64,000 nt of DNA from an uncultured Acidobacteriaceae bacterium (GTDB taxonomy: Bacteria; Acidobacteriota; Terriglobia; Terriglobales; Acidobacteriaceae). Numbering within the stretch: position 1 is the stretch's first letter; each line of letters opens with the position of its first letter. The translations under genes were made by a program, and so were the position numbers. The notes beneath the pieces are model-generated. The model was not told where the DNA came from. It did not search any database and saw only the letters and a program-made list of their open reading frames with translations. Positions 26,416-36,772 of the stretch are shown one piece after another. The stretch is from assembly GCA_903849645.1 (NCBI GenBank), contig CAINJJ010000001.1:1-64000 (forward strand), given 5' to 3'.

Positions 26416-28203
26416 TTACTTGACCACCAGGCTGGTGAACGGGAAGACATAGGCCATGAGGAAGACAAAGACGCCGACCAGCGCCGCCAGCGCCAGGCTG
26501 TGGAAGAACACAAAGCGCAGAATGGAGCCTTCCTGCCCGTACTGCTGGGTTGCGGTCGAGGCCACCACGATGCTCTGCGCATCAATCATCTTGCCCATCA
26601 CGCCGCCCGCCGAGTTGGCGCTGCACATCAGCACGGGGGAGACGTTGATCTGCTGCGCGGTCATCTTCTGCAGGCTGCCGAAGAGCACGTTGGAGGAGGT
26701 GTCAGAACCCGTGGTCGCCGTTCCCACCCAGCCAATGAGCGTACCGAAGAAGGGATAGAGGAATCCGGTGCGCGCAAAGGTCAGTCCGAGGGTGGCGTCC
26801 AAGCCGCAGTAGCGGGTGATAAAGCCCAGCGCGAGCATGGCGGCGATGGTGATGACGGTGAACCGTATGCGCCAGAGGGTGCTCACAAACGTCTCCGCAA
26901 GCTGCTTTGGTCCCAGTCCCATGAGGAAGCCGGAGAGGATGGCCGCCAGCATGATGCCGGTGCCGGTGGCCGCGGCCCAGTTCAGCTTGTAGACGGCGGC
27001 TTCGGCCGTTGGCTTGAGCACCACCGGAGGAACCCGCTGGACGAAGTTGTGGAGGCCGGCGACCGGGATGCTGATGGTGGTCGCCTTGTTGAGCGCCAGG
27101 GAAAAGACCGGCAGTCCCCACACAAACACGAGCACGCTGAGGATGAGCCAGGGCAGCCAGGCCTTGAAGGTGGCGCCGGCGCTGTGGTCAAAGCGCTGCC
27201 GTTCCTTGCCCGTGATGTCCTCGCCTGCCGCGTTGAGCACGCGCCGGGGCTTCCAGAACTTGAGGAAGGCGATGAGGACCACGATGGTGGAGGTGGAGGC
27301 CACAATGGCGACCAGTCCGGGGCCGTTGTAGGTAGCCATCAGGAACTGGGTAGACGAGAAGGTGACGGCGGCCACCAGGATTGCGGGCCAGATCTCGATC
27401 ATGGCCTTGAAGCCGGCATACGCCCAGATCAGCCAGAACGGCACCAGAAGGCAGAATGGCACCAGGATCATGGCCGTCATCTTGGACAAGCTGTTCACAT
27501 CGATTCCCGTCACCGTCTGGAGGGTGATGATGGGGATGCCGAGAGCGCCGAAGGCCACGGGCGCGGTGTTGGCAATCAGGCTGAGGCCAGCGGCCTGCAT
27601 CGGCTTGAATCCGAGGCTGATGAGAATGGCACCGCAGACCGCCACCGGGGTGCCGAATCCGGCCGCGCCCTCAAAGAACGCTCCCAGCGCGAAGGCGATG
27701 AGCAGCAGTTGCAGTCGGCCGTCGTCTGTAATGTTGGTCAGGCTCTGCTGCAGGGCGTTGAAGCGGCCGGTCTTCACCGTCAACTGGTAAAGGAAGATGA
27801 CGGGAAGAATGATCCAGCAGATGGGGAACAACCCGGTCGCCGCACCAAACGCGGTGGTCGTCAGCGCCAGTCTGACCGGCATCCCGTAGACGAGGATGGC
27901 GATGGCCAGAGCCGTCAGCAGGCCGACAACCGCGGCGGTGTGCGCCTTCATGTGGAGGACTGCCATGGAGCCGAGCAGCACGATGACGGGCAGCGCGGCC
28001 AGGATGGTGGACAGCCACCAGGTCCCGGTGGGGTCGTAAGACTGCGCCCATTTTCCAGTGGCCGGATTGGTCTTGATCAGGAAGATCGCGGCGGCTACGA
28101 AGAACAGGAATCCGACCACGATGGAGACGATAGAAAAGGTGGAAGCGGGCTTGGGGCCCGGCGTGGGGACACTCTGGCTAGCGGATGAATGACTCGATCC
28201 CAT
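26416..28203 (-). CDS. lldP: L-lactate permease
   Basis: 595 residues with about 13-14 membrane segments. It is an LctP-family proton-coupled lactate/glycolate importer of the inner membrane. Diagnostic stretches are FFEGAAGFGTPVAVCGAIL, LSLIANTAPVAFGALGIPI, the FGTLIGWVGTATTGSDTSSN loop and CSANSAGGVMGKMIDAQSI. The N-terminal 30 residues are a Ser/Pro-rich cytoplasmic tail. Upstream, at 28317-28332, lies a TGTGA-N6-TCACG palindrome, so CRP/FNR-type control is likely. No lactate dehydrogenase gene is beside it, though the FAD oxidase at 2750-4120 belongs to a family that includes such enzymes. Confidence 0.93.
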   Translation of the reverse strand: MGSSHSSASQSVPTPGPKPASTFSIVSIVVGFLFFVAAAIFLIKTNPATGKWAQSYDPTGTWWLSTILAALPVIVLLGSMAVLHMKAHTAAVVGLLTALAIAILVYGMPVRLALTTTAFGAATGLFPICWIILPVIFLYQLTVKTGRFNALQQSLTNITDDGRLQLLLIAFALGAFFEGAAGFGTPVAVCGAILISLGFKPMQAAGLSLIANTAPVAFGALGIPIITLQTVTGIDVNSLSKMTAMILVPFCLLVPFWLIWAYAGFKAMIEIWPAILVAAVTFSSTQFLMATYNGPGLVAIVASTSTIVVLIAFLKFWKPRRVLNAAGEDITGKERQRFDHSAGATFKAWLPWLILSVLVFVWGLPVFSLALNKATTISIPVAGLHNFVQRVPPVVLKPTAEAAVYKLNWAAATGTGIMLAAILSGFLMGLGPKQLAETFVSTLWRIRFTVITIAAMLALGFITRYCGLDATLGLTFARTGFLYPFFGTLIGWVGTATTGSDTSSNVLFGSLQKMTAQQINVSPVLMCSANSAGGVMGKMIDAQSIVVASTATQQYGQEGSILRFVFFHSLALAALVGVFVFLMAYVFPFTSLVVK

Positions 28204-28316
28204 ACGGCCTCTCAGATGTAGGTTGACTCGTCACGGCCACACAGTCGAAAGGGGAAGGCGCAAGGTGCGGGTGTCGAGTTACGGGTTCATATTGATTGCG
28301 CGAGAACACGGCTGGC

Positions 28317-28332
28317 TGTGATTTGGATCACG
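28317..28332. promoter_or_regulatory. CRP/FNR-type operator candidate upstream of lldP
   Basis: TGTGATTTGGATCACG: the half-sites TGTGA and TCACG flank 6 bases, and the core reads TGAT-N4-ATCA. It lies 114 bases before the lldP start. A near-twin occurs at 45881-45896. Confidence 0.55.
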
Positions 28333-28420
28333 TGTCAAGAAGACAGAGCAGACAGTATTGATGAGGTCGAAAACTTGAAGACGGGCGGTTGATTCCCCAT
28401 TGAAAGTCCCCGGCTTGTGC

Positions 28421-28461
28421 CAAAAAGCCCGAAGGGCAGCCCGGTGTGCGGGCTGCCCTTC
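28421..28461 (-). terminator. Rho-independent terminator after the porin-like gene
   Basis: Two perfect 13-base arms (GAAGGGCAGCCCG and CGGGCTGCCCTTC) surround a 5-base loop at 28431-28461. On the minus strand GGGCTTTTTGG follows. Confidence 0.85.
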
Positions 28462-28490
28462 CTGGGTTTTCCTGCTGCTGGGAGTTCGGT

Positions 28491-30626
28491 TTACGGCAGG
28501 TAGTAGCGGAGGCTGGTGAAGAAAAGGTTGTCGATGCCCTTGGCGCCGATGCCGGAAGCGCCCGACCAGCCCTGGCGAACTGTGTATCCATACTGGAGGC
28601 CCTGACGCAGGCGGCCGCGGTCGCCCTTGTAGATGTCATACCAGTAGCCGCCTGTGATCTCCTGCACGTCGCGGGTCTGCGCGCCGCAGGAGCCGCCGGG
28701 GTAGAAGCCCGTCGAACTGCCGTTGTAGCCGGGGTTGGAGGTGGTGTTGCAGCCCGAGTTTGAGAGGAGGCGCGAGCCGTAGCCCACTGCCGCCGCTGAG
28801 GGAGCCTTCCAGGTTGCGCCCCACTTGCCGCCGAGGGTGATGTCGGCCGCGGTCGGGCTTGAGGTGCAGGCGAATGCGCCGGCGGTCGTCGGGCAGAAAG
28901 TAGCGCTCGGCGCTCCGAGGGTGGTGGTGGCCGCGGAACCGTAGTCTTCACGGCCGGCATAGTCGCCGCCGTAGTAGGCATAGATGAGGAGGCGGGGCGT
29001 GGGCGTGACGTCAACGCTCAAGAGGCCGGAGACGTTGTGGATGGGCCGGAGAGCGCCCGCGGCGTTGGCCGTGACATCCGACAGCGTGGTGTCGCCATAA
29101 CGGCCGACGCCGGGTCCGAAGAGGCCCTTGGCGCCAATCACCAGCTTGTTGGGAATGAGGTTGACGCGGGCGCTGGCGCCGAGTCCGCCAAGCTTGATGC
29201 TGTTGGAGATGGCGCCGGCAGTGGTCAACGTCGGGGCCGCCAGCACGGTGGAGCCGGCCGTGGCCGAAGCCGCTACGTCGGTGAGTCCGCCGTAGAGGTT
29301 GCCGTTGGTGGTCTCGCCGGGGTAGATGGTCTCGTGGGCAAAGCGGGCGATGCCGAAGACTTCAAAGTGCCCGAAGGAGGGGTCGAGCACGGCCTTGACG
29401 AGGACGTCCGGCGCCTGGTTGAAGGAAACGTTGGCCAGGTTGGCGCAGGAGTTGACCGTCTTGTAGACAGGAACCGCGACCGGCACGGATCCGCCCGAAG
29501 CGGAGACATCCGCCTGGTTGGTGTAGTTGACGATGGAAGTGGCGGGGGAGCAGGCGCTGATGGCCGCATTGAACAAGCCGCCGCCCACGCCCTGGGTGCC
29601 GAGCACCGCATAGGGGGTATTGCCCGCCATTGAGCCCGAGAAGAGCAACTGCGGATTCTCGAGTGAGACGGCAACGGCGCCGGTCTTGAAGTTCTTGGCC
29701 ACGCGGAAGCCGCCGGCGCGAGTCCAAACGAGGCCGGTCACGTAGTTCGGATCGATCTGGTTGGGGAGGGCGACATTGGCGGCGGGGGTGGTGATGCCCT
29801 TCTTGTTTTCCGCGGCGAGGGACCAACCCTGGCCGGCGGAAAACGTCCAGTGGCTGTTGGTCTCCACTTCGCCCAGGGCTATGCGCTGGCGATAGAGGAA
29901 GCTGGTGGACTGGTTGTCATTGGAGGTGGTGCCCACACCGAGGAAGTCGCCTTCGACAATGGCGCGGAGCGTGCCCCAGCTGGTCTTGCCTTCCAGGGAG
30001 AAGCCAACGCGGGACTGGCGGCCGGAGTAGTAGAACTCGCTGAGGGAGTAGGCGTCCGCGTGCTCGTAGGGGATGGCGCTGAAGGCGGTTGGGAGCTCGC
30101 CGCCGGTGGCCTTGCTGCGCCAAACCGACTCGCCGTTCAGGAAGCCGTAGGGAGTCAGCGTGACTCCCTTATAGTGAAGGACGCTGGGGCTGTTGATGGA
30201 CTTCTTGATGGCGGCGGTTTCGTCGGAGATGGTCTGCACGACGGAAACGTTGGCGGACTTCATGTCGGTGACGGTGGTCTGCAGCGTGGTGACCGCCGCG
30301 GCGTTGTCGCTGACGGCCTGCTGCTGCGCGGAGGCCGCTGCCTGCGCCTTGTCTGCCGCTGCCTGCGCGTCTGCTGCCGCCTGCTGCGCCTTCTTCAGTT
30401 GCGCGTCCTTGTCGGCCAGATCGGTTTTGAGGCCGTTGATCTGGCCCTCGAGTTCCTGGCGCAACGCTTGAATCTGCTCCTGAACTGTAGGCGGAGGAGG
30501 AGTCTTGGCCTTCTTGGCGACGGCGTCCTTTTTGACCGGCGGCGTGGCGTCGCTGGCGATGGCAGATGAGCAAACGAGACTGGCTGCCATAAGTACGGTG
30601 GCAGCGGTCTTGAATCTGAAGTTCAT
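28491..30626 (-). CDS. Outer-membrane porin-like protein with N-terminal coiled coil
   Basis: 711 residues. The signal peptide is MNFRFKTAATVLMAASLVC and onward. A Pro/Lys-rich linker leads to a coiled coil (VQEQIQALRQELEGQINGLK and an Ala/Gln-rich heptad region, residues about 45-130), which could cross or bind peptidoglycan or trimerise. The rest looks like a beta-barrel: LTPYGFLNGESVWRS, SRVGFSLEGKTSWGTLRAIV, EGDFLGVG and repeated short amphipathic strands, as in DcaP-like porins. The C-terminus ends SLRYYLP rather than in Phe. The ATG at 30626 has AGAGAGG upstream. It lies behind lldP on the same strand order but has its own strong terminator. The transported solute is unknown. Confidence 0.78.
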   Translation of the reverse strand: MNFRFKTAATVLMAASLVCSSAIASDATPPVKKDAVAKKAKTPPPPTVQEQIQALRQELEGQINGLKTDLADKDAQLKKAQQAAADAQAAADKAQAAASAQQQAVSDNAAAVTTLQTTVTDMKSANVSVVQTISDETAAIKKSINSPSVLHYKGVTLTPYGFLNGESVWRSKATGGELPTAFSAIPYEHADAYSLSEFYYSGRQSRVGFSLEGKTSWGTLRAIVEGDFLGVGTTSNDNQSTSFLYRQRIALGEVETNSHWTFSAGQGWSLAAENKKGITTPAANVALPNQIDPNYVTGLVWTRAGGFRVAKNFKTGAVAVSLENPQLLFSGSMAGNTPYAVLGTQGVGGGLFNAAISACSPATSIVNYTNQADVSASGGSVPVAVPVYKTVNSCANLANVSFNQAPDVLVKAVLDPSFGHFEVFGIARFAHETIYPGETTNGNLYGGLTDVAASATAGSTVLAAPTLTTAGAISNSIKLGGLGASARVNLIPNKLVIGAKGLFGPGVGRYGDTTLSDVTANAAGALRPIHNVSGLLSVDVTPTPRLLIYAYYGGDYAGREDYGSAATTTLGAPSATFCPTTAGAFACTSSPTAADITLGGKWGATWKAPSAAAVGYGSRLLSNSGCNTTSNPGYNGSSTGFYPGGSCGAQTRDVQEITGGYWYDIYKGDRGRLRQGLQYGYTVRQGWSGASGIGAKGIDNLFFTSLRYYLP

Positions 30627-31127
30627 TGGGCCTCTCTTTTCTCGCAAATCGGGTTCGGTAGTTGTTGCGCAGGCTTCAAATGCCGGCGCTTGATGTCTCA
30701 ACATCCCCTGGTCCATAAACATGAAGCCGAATCGTGTTTCGACCGGTAGCTATGATGCGCATGCAACTTCCAGAAAGCTGGTCCGCGCAAGCGGAGGAAT
30801 CCCCAGCCGCATCCGTTGTCTAGACTCGCAGAAGCGTATGAATATTTGACGAATTCACGTGTTTTTCACAAAAGAGAATGCGCAGCCTGGTGCATCTGAC
30901 GGGGGAGATTCCCGTTCCATCCACAAACGGTTCTTGGCCCCGGATCGAATTGCTCAAGAGCAATACCTATAGCAAGCCAAGGAGGCGGTTCGCAACGGAG
31001 AATTTAGAGGCACGACGGAAAAGTTCTGAAATGTGCGTCAAGCGGGATCGAGCGACCGGCGGATTCGGGCTGCGACACCGCCGGTTTGAGTTGCCCTTGC
31101 GCCTGTCAAGCGCGAGTGGGAGGCTGA
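30627..31127. other. Gene-free region
   Basis: About 500 bases. There is a small perfect hairpin ATTGCTC-AA-GAGCAAT at 30949-30964 and an AT-richer patch around 30838-30880 that probably carries the porin promoter on the minus strand. I see no gene. Confidence 0.45.
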
Positions 31128-33968
31128 CTATTCCCGGTGCTGCCCCGCGCTCAGGAGGTTGGCGAGCAGGCGGTAAGAGCCGGGAACCAGCTCCGGCAAC
31201 TGGCGGTGCAGGGCATAGGAGACATAGATATAGGTCCCTTTGCCGGGGTGGGCGATGAGCAGCCCGCCGCGCTGCGGGTCCTGCCCAGGGTCGGCGGTCT
31301 CGGTCAGCGCGGTGTAGCCGGGGTCCCAGGAGTCGGCGAAACCGTGGCCGCGCTCCTCCACCCATCCGTCAAAATCAGCAGGGGTGAGGGCGTTGGGCCA
31401 GGCGAGCAAGGCATTGGAGGGTTCCAGCAGCTTGACGGGGGCGGTTTCGTCCACTACCTCTTCCGGCCGGCGGGAGAGGGTGATGGGCAGGGGGGCAGGG
31501 AAGGGGCCGCCCTGGTAGCCGACCACGAGGGCGCCGCCGCGCAGGACAAACTCGTTGAGGCGGGCCTGGTTGGCGGCCAGTTCGGGCCGGGTGGTGTAGG
31601 CGCGGATGCCGATCATGATGACGTTCCAGGCGGACAGGTCGGCGGAGGCGACTTCGGCGGCGGTGAGCAGGTGGGCCTTGAGGCCGAGACCTTCAATCGC
31701 CTGGGGAATCGAGTCTCCCGGTCCCATGAGGTAGGCCACGCGGAGGCCCGGCGCGAGCTTGAGGTCGATCTTGCGGGTCTTCAATTCAGAGGGCAGGTAG
31801 CGGTTATAGGGCAGCAGGCCGTCATAGCCGACGCTCTGCCAGCCGCCCTGGTAGGTCTTTCCGCTGACGGTCGCCACCGCTTGCAGGGAGTAGGAGCCGG
31901 CCTGGACCGATGCCGGGGTGACGGAAAACAGCAGCGCCTCGGTGTCTCCGGCGCTGTCGCGGTGAAACGGGGCCTTGGGAGGGTCGGAGCGCCACCCGGC
32001 GGGCAGCTTCAGCTCCACCGTGCCGTCGGCCGCGGCCTGGCTGTGGACCGTGACGCGGATCGGGAGGGGCGTGCCGTCGATGGGCAGGACGCGGGCGCCG
32101 GGGTCGAGGCGCAGGCCGATGGGCGGGGTGACGACAAGCGGCTCATAGATGCCGCCCGGCCCCACCTTGCGCTCGAGGGTCTGGACGACCCGGCCGAGGC
32201 GAACGGGCAGCCCGTCAAAGCTCCACTCTTCCCATGCGGCCAGAGGCCAGGGGGCAAAGGAGCGGCCGCGCCACTCGGGGTGGTTGAGGTCGTAATAGGG
32301 CTGAACGTCGGTGGCGCGGATGAAATAAGGCTGCGTGGGCTCGGCGTCATCGGGGACCTTCAACTTGAAGACCTCGTCCGAGACCCCGGCGGTGGCGCTT
32401 CCTGGCACGCTGGCCGGCTCTCCGGCCCCCTGCCAGGGGGTGCTGCCCTGGAACGCGAACCAGGACTTCATGCCGCGCGCCTCCGGGGTGGCGCTGGCGG
32501 TGTGGACGCGAACGAAGAACTCTTCGCCGGGCGTTACGCTGCGGGGGGTCTCATCCGCCGAGCTGCCCTGGAACGGGCCGCCTGCCTGCCCATTGGTGGC
32601 CTTGGTGGTGAAGGCAACGAGGTCGAGGCCAAGCAGGTCTGCGAGGGCCGTCTGGAACTGGTCGATCTTCAGATCCAGCTCATGGACAAGGCTGGCATTG
32701 GCCGGGGAGGCGAGGCCGGCTGATGCCAGCTTGTCGCGCAGGGCGCTGGTCTGGCGGTAGATGGGCGCGAGGCGGTGGGCGGCGGCGAGGTTTTCCAGGC
32801 CGCGGCGGTCCCTGTTGAACTCAGCGAGGCTGTCGTCGATCTGGCGGAGTTGTTCGGCGATCCAGGGCGGCGCTGCGTCTCCGGCGAGGTGCGCGAGCCC
32901 GGCGATGCTGGTGTCAATGGCGACCTTCCGGTTTCGGAAGAGCGACTCGGATGCTTTGGATGGCTCGGAGTCGTGGGCGCTGGCGGCGGGCGTGACCGCC
33001 CAGAGGTGATAGTGCGAGGCTGCCGGTCCGCTCAGGGTGGGGTTGGCGCCGCCGTTCTGGGTCTTCTGCTCGCCCCAGCCCTGGCGGGCAATCTGGGTGT
33101 AGCTTCTCCCGAGGACGGGGTCGAGGTCGCCGACGGAGATGGTGGCGTCTGTCGAGAGCGCGCCGTCGGTCCACTCGCCGGTGACGTAGTTCTTGAACCG
33201 GGCCGGCGCCCATTTTCCGGTGGCGTAGTCAAACATGCCCTTGTCCGTAATCTGGGCGAAGGGGACCATGGAGTAGACGGCGAGGGGCTGCCAGGGCTGG
33301 AGGCCATTCTTCACCTGATCGGGAAAGACCTTGGGATCGGCGGCGGCCTTGAAGACCTCCTGGGCGATCTCGCCGGAGACCTGGTGCTGCCCGTGGCCGT
33401 CGGAGACCGCGCCGACGAAGGTGGAGACGATGACCTGCGGCCGCTCCTGGCGCACGGCCAGGACGGCGTCATACAGCACGCGGTCGTGGCCCCAGAGGGT
33501 GAAGGCTTCTTCTTGCGTCTTGGAGAAGCCGAAGTCGGCCTGAGTGCCCCAAAGCTGCTTTGCGCCGTAGTACTCGCCTGCCTTGAGCAGTTCGTTGGTG
33601 CGGATGAGGCCCAGGGCGTCGTCCACATCCGAGGACATGACGTTCTGGCCGCCTTCGCCGCGGGTGAGCGTGTAGAGGGTGGCGCGGGCGCCGAGGCCGC
33701 GGGACAACTGTGTGAGCAGGCCCCCGTCTTCATCGTCGGGGTGAGCGACGATCATCATCACGCTGGCCGTGGTAGAGAGGCGCCTGAGGGCCTGTTCGGT
33801 GGCGGCTGCGCCGCGGTCCTCGCCGAGCGGCAGCACAAGGGCGCTGGGCTCGGGGAGCGCGGGTGAAGCCTGCTGTGAAGCCAAAAATGCCGGGCTGAGG
33901 CCCGCCACCATCAGGCCCGCCAGGGCCGCCATCGTTGCTGCGCGATGCGAGTTCGGAAGAGTGAGCAT
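31128..33968 (-). CDS. Large exported PIG-L (LmbE) family deacetylase
   Basis: 946 residues. After a signal peptide (AALAGLMVAGLSPAFLASQ) comes the PIG-L domain: VMMIVAHPDDEDGGLLTQL (zinc motif AHPDDE), RGEGGQNVMS and SDGHGQHQVSGEIA (His ligand). Such domains remove N-acetyl from amino sugars. The middle resembles a NEW3/Ig-like region (YFIRATDVQPYYD, VELKLPAGWRSDPPKAPFH). The C-terminal 220 residues have the alternating pattern of a class I glutamine-amidotransferase-like fold (LRVAYLMGPGDSIPQAIEGL, VIMIGIRAYTTRPEL, LVVGYQGGPF). ATG at 33968 was chosen because it precedes the signal; the frame is open 99 codons further. It is divergent from the APC permease. Substrate unknown. Confidence 0.83.
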   Translation of the reverse strand: MLTLPNSHRAATMAALAGLMVAGLSPAFLASQQASPALPEPSALVLPLGEDRGAAATEQALRRLSTTASVMMIVAHPDDEDGGLLTQLSRGLGARATLYTLTRGEGGQNVMSSDVDDALGLIRTNELLKAGEYYGAKQLWGTQADFGFSKTQEEAFTLWGHDRVLYDAVLAVRQERPQVIVSTFVGAVSDGHGQHQVSGEIAQEVFKAAADPKVFPDQVKNGLQPWQPLAVYSMVPFAQITDKGMFDYATGKWAPARFKNYVTGEWTDGALSTDATISVGDLDPVLGRSYTQIARQGWGEQKTQNGGANPTLSGPAASHYHLWAVTPAASAHDSEPSKASESLFRNRKVAIDTSIAGLAHLAGDAAPPWIAEQLRQIDDSLAEFNRDRRGLENLAAAHRLAPIYRQTSALRDKLASAGLASPANASLVHELDLKIDQFQTALADLLGLDLVAFTTKATNGQAGGPFQGSSADETPRSVTPGEEFFVRVHTASATPEARGMKSWFAFQGSTPWQGAGEPASVPGSATAGVSDEVFKLKVPDDAEPTQPYFIRATDVQPYYDLNHPEWRGRSFAPWPLAAWEEWSFDGLPVRLGRVVQTLERKVGPGGIYEPLVVTPPIGLRLDPGARVLPIDGTPLPIRVTVHSQAAADGTVELKLPAGWRSDPPKAPFHRDSAGDTEALLFSVTPASVQAGSYSLQAVATVSGKTYQGGWQSVGYDGLLPYNRYLPSELKTRKIDLKLAPGLRVAYLMGPGDSIPQAIEGLGLKAHLLTAAEVASADLSAWNVIMIGIRAYTTRPELAANQARLNEFVLRGGALVVGYQGGPFPAPLPITLSRRPEEVVDETAPVKLLEPSNALLAWPNALTPADFDGWVEERGHGFADSWDPGYTALTETADPGQDPQRGGLLIAHPGKGTYIYVSYALHRQLPELVPGSYRLLANLLSAGQHRE

Positions 33969-34115
33969 ACTTCCCGTCAGTGTACAATCCGGTGAGCGTG
34001 TCGGCTCAATCGTCCGGCTTGCGGGGAGGGAATCCTCGCGCAGTTGGCCGTTAGCCGCAAAGCACATCGGGGTCGAAGGACCTGCACCGCTCTCCCGGCT
34101 ATTTCTCACCCAATC

Positions 34116-35567
34116 ATGCCCCTGACCTCGCCAACCGCCGCCGCTTCCGCCCAGCTTCACCGCCGCATCGGCCTGCGCGCCGCGGTTGCGCTCAACATGC
34201 TGGAAATGATTGGGGTGGGCCCTTTCATCACGCTGCCGCTGGTGATTGCCGCGGCGGGGTTTCACCTTTCAGTCTGGGCGTGGGTGCTGGGTGCGGCGGT
34301 GGCTGTGGCGGACGGGCTGGTGTGGGCGGAGCTGGGCGCGGCTTTTCCGCGGGCGGGCGGGTCGTATGCCTTTTTGCGGGAGATTTATGGGCCGCAGGGC
34401 GCGGGGAACTGGCTCAGTTTCTTGTATGTGTGGCAGGTGGGCTTTACCGCGCCGCTGTCCATTGCCTCGGGGTGCATCGGGCTATCGAGCTTTCTGGGCG
34501 TCTTCTGGCCGGGACTGGATTCCGCGCCGTTTGCCGCCCTGCCCTGGCTCCACTACTCCAATCTGACCGCGGCGGCGGCCTGTTTGCTGGTGACGGCCCT
34601 GCTCTATCGGAATCTGAGCTCAGTGACACGGCTGGCGTGGGTGCTGTTTGCCGGGGTGCTGGCGGCGCTGACCGGGGTGATCGTCTCCGGCTTTGCCCAT
34701 GCGGCGGCCACGGGAGGCTGGCACATGCCTTCCGCTCCCGCGCAGCCGTTTTCCGTGGCGATGCACGGGCTGGCGCAGGCGACGCTGCTGACCACCTATT
34801 GCTACTGGGGCTACTACAACATCTGCTTTCTGGGCAGCGAGACGCGCAAGCCGGAGAAGACCATTCCGCGCGCCATCCTGCTCTCGGTGCTGTTTGTATC
34901 GGCGTTTTATGTGGCCATGAACCTGGCGGCGCTGCCCTCGCTGCGCGACGCCGCGAGCCATGCCGCGGAGAGCGCCGCGCTGCGGGTGCAACTGGTGGCG
35001 GATATTGCGCGGTCGGCCTTTGGGCGCTGGGCGGGGTACCTGATCGCGGCGCTCATTGTGTGGACGGCGTTTGCCTCGGTCTTTTCGCTGCTGCTGGGCT
35101 ACTCGCGGGTGCCGTATGCGGCCGCGCGGGACGGCAACTACTTCCAGTTCCTGGCCGCCATCCATCCCAGGCACGGGATTCCGCACCGCTCGCTCGTGGC
35201 CCTGGGGCTGGTGGCGGCGTGCTTCTGCTTCTTCACCCTGTCGCAGGTGATCACCATGCTGGTTATCACCCGAATCCTGCTCCAGTTCTTCTTCCAGCAC
35301 ATCGGGGTGATGCTGCTCAGGATGCAGCGGCCGGAGCTGAACCGGCCGTTTCGCATCCCGCTCTATCCGCTGCCTCCGCTGGCGGCGATTGGCGGGTTTC
35401 TCTTCATGCTGGTGAACCGCGACCACGCGCTGCGGGGGCTGGCGGTGGCGGCGGGAATCGCTGTCTCCGGGACGCTGCTCTACCTTGTCCGCGCCCGGCG
35501 GATGGGGCAATGGCCGTTTGTTTCACCCCACGCAGCCGAAAACAATCGCTCGGCGAATTTCCTGTAA
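34116..35567 (+). CDS. APC-family amino-acid permease
   Basis: 483 residues with about 12 membrane helices, an inner-membrane amino-acid/polyamine/organocation importer. The first helix carries [21 protein letters not shown] (the unwound GxG-like substrate site of APC transporters), followed by [20 protein letters not shown] and the helix [20 protein letters not shown]. The start at 34116 begins the family-like N-terminus; no strong Shine-Dalgarno is visible. It is divergent from the PIG-L gene, sharing about 150 bases of promoter region, and 62 bases before msrP. The substrate is not determined. Confidence 0.88.
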   Translation: MPLTSPTAAASAQLHRRIGLRAAVALNMLEMIGVGPFITLPLVIAAAGFHLSVWAWVLGAAVAVADGLVWAELGAAFPRAGGSYAFLREIYGPQGAGNWLSFLYVWQVGFTAPLSIASGCIGLSSFLGVFWPGLDSAPFAALPWLHYSNLTAAAACLLVTALLYRNLSSVTRLAWVLFAGVLAALTGVIVSGFAHAAATGGWHMPSAPAQPFSVAMHGLAQATLLTTYCYWGYYNICFLGSETRKPEKTIPRAILLSVLFVSAFYVAMNLAALPSLRDAASHAAESAALRVQLVADIARSAFGRWAGYLIAALIVWTAFASVFSLLLGYSRVPYAAARDGNYFQFLAAIHPRHGIPHRSLVALGLVAACFCFFTLSQVITMLVITRILLQFFFQHIGVMLLRMQRPELNRPFRIPLYPLPPLAAIGGFLFMLVNRDHALRGLAVAAGIAVSGTLLYLVRARRMGQWPFVSPHAAENNRSANFL

Positions 35568-35629
35568 CGCCTGCCGCCCGGCTCGTGTCTAATAAGTGCA
35601 ATCGACACTTCCCCGTGCGAGGTCACTTC

Positions 35630-36622
35630 ATGCTCATCGGCAAGCCTTCTGACATTCCGTCTTCTGAGATCACGTCCAAAGAGCAGTACGACCGCTACTT
35701 CAACCGGCGCCGGTTCCTGCGTTCTGCGGTCTCCGGCGCGGTGGCGGCGGGCGCCGCTGCGCTGGGAGCCGAGCGGCTGGCGGAGGTCATCTCGCCGAGC
35801 ATTGGCGCCCTGGCGGGGACCAAGCTGCAGACGGTCAAGAGTCCCTTGACCACCAGCGGCGAAGAACTCACGAGCCTCAAGGACCTGACCAACTACAACA
35901 ATTTCTATGAGTTTGGCGTGGACAAGGGGCAGCCGGTGATGAACGCCGGAGCGCTGCCGACGCGGCCCTGGACGCTGCGCGTCGAGGGGCTGGTGAAGAA
36001 GCCCAAGACATTCGATATCGACACCCTGCTCTCCATGCGTCCGCTGGAAGACCGCGTCTACCGCCACCGCTGCGTGGAGGCGTGGAGCATGGTGATTCCC
36101 TGGGTGGGCTATTCGCTCTCGGAACTGATCAACGCCTTCGACCCGCTGCCCTCGGCCAAGTATGTGCAGTTCCTCTCCTATTTTGACAAGAAGGTGGAGA
36201 AGTGGTGGTCGGAGAGCACCATCCTGTGGCCCTACTCCGAAGGGCTGCGCATGGATGAAGCCATGCATCCGCTGACGCTGCTCACGTTTGGCCTGTATGG
36301 CGAGGTGCTGCCCAACCAGAACGGCGCGCCGGTCCGCGTGGTGATTCCGTGGAAGTACGGGTTCAAGTCGGCCAAGTCGATTGTGGCCATCCGGTTCCTG
36401 GACAAGCAGCCCTCGACGTCATGGAACCAGCAGAGCGAGCGGGAGTACGGGTTCTACTCGAACGTGAACCCCAATGTGGACCATCCCCGCTGGAGCCAGA
36501 AGACGGAGCGGCGGATTGGGCAGCCCTTCTACGCGCAGCGGCGGACCACGCTCATGTTCAACGGATACGGGGAGCAGGTGGCCTCGCTCTACAACGGCAT
36601 GGATTTGAAGAAGAATTTTTGA
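35630..36622 (+). CDS. msrP: Protein-methionine-sulfoxide reductase, molybdopterin catalytic subunit
   Basis: 330 residues. It is a periplasmic Tat-exported molybdoenzyme (YedY) that repairs methionine sulfoxide in envelope proteins using electrons from quinone through MsrQ. The Tat signal is [20 protein letters not shown]. The molybdenum-ligating Cys is in [18 protein letters not shown]. Later motifs [19 protein letters not shown] and [16 protein letters not shown] fit the family. The ATG at 35630 has GAGG 7 bases upstream. msrQ follows 150 bases later. Confidence 0.95.
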   Translation: MLIGKPSDIPSSEITSKEQYDRYFNRRRFLRSAVSGAVAAGAAALGAERLAEVISPSIGALAGTKLQTVKSPLTTSGEELTSLKDLTNYNNFYEFGVDKGQPVMNAGALPTRPWTLRVEGLVKKPKTFDIDTLLSMRPLEDRVYRHRCVEAWSMVIPWVGYSLSELINAFDPLPSAKYVQFLSYFDKKVEKWWSESTILWPYSEGLRMDEAMHPLTLLTFGLYGEVLPNQNGAPVRVVIPWKYGFKSAKSIVAIRFLDKQPSTSWNQQSEREYGFYSNVNPNVDHPRWSQKTERRIGQPFYAQRRTTLMFNGYGEQVASLYNGMDLKKNF

Positions 36623-36772
36623 AGCGGAGCTGGCGGGGTTGGCCGCGCTTTGCGCGTGTTGACGGGGCTGGCACGACAGAACCTCGGCCCGTATTGGCTC
36701 CGGGATGGAGCGAGATTCGGGGAACACCTCTAACGCGCGTTGAGTGGCGCGGGCCGCACTCACCAGAAAGCC

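Noticed and set aside
26500-28188. 562-residue plus-strand open frame
   Set aside because: Antisense to the lactate permease; the product is a charged His/Glu/Gly-rich string without domain features.
33969-34265. N-terminal extension of the PIG-L protein
   Set aside because: The extra 99 codons overlap the divergent permease gene and would bury the signal peptide.
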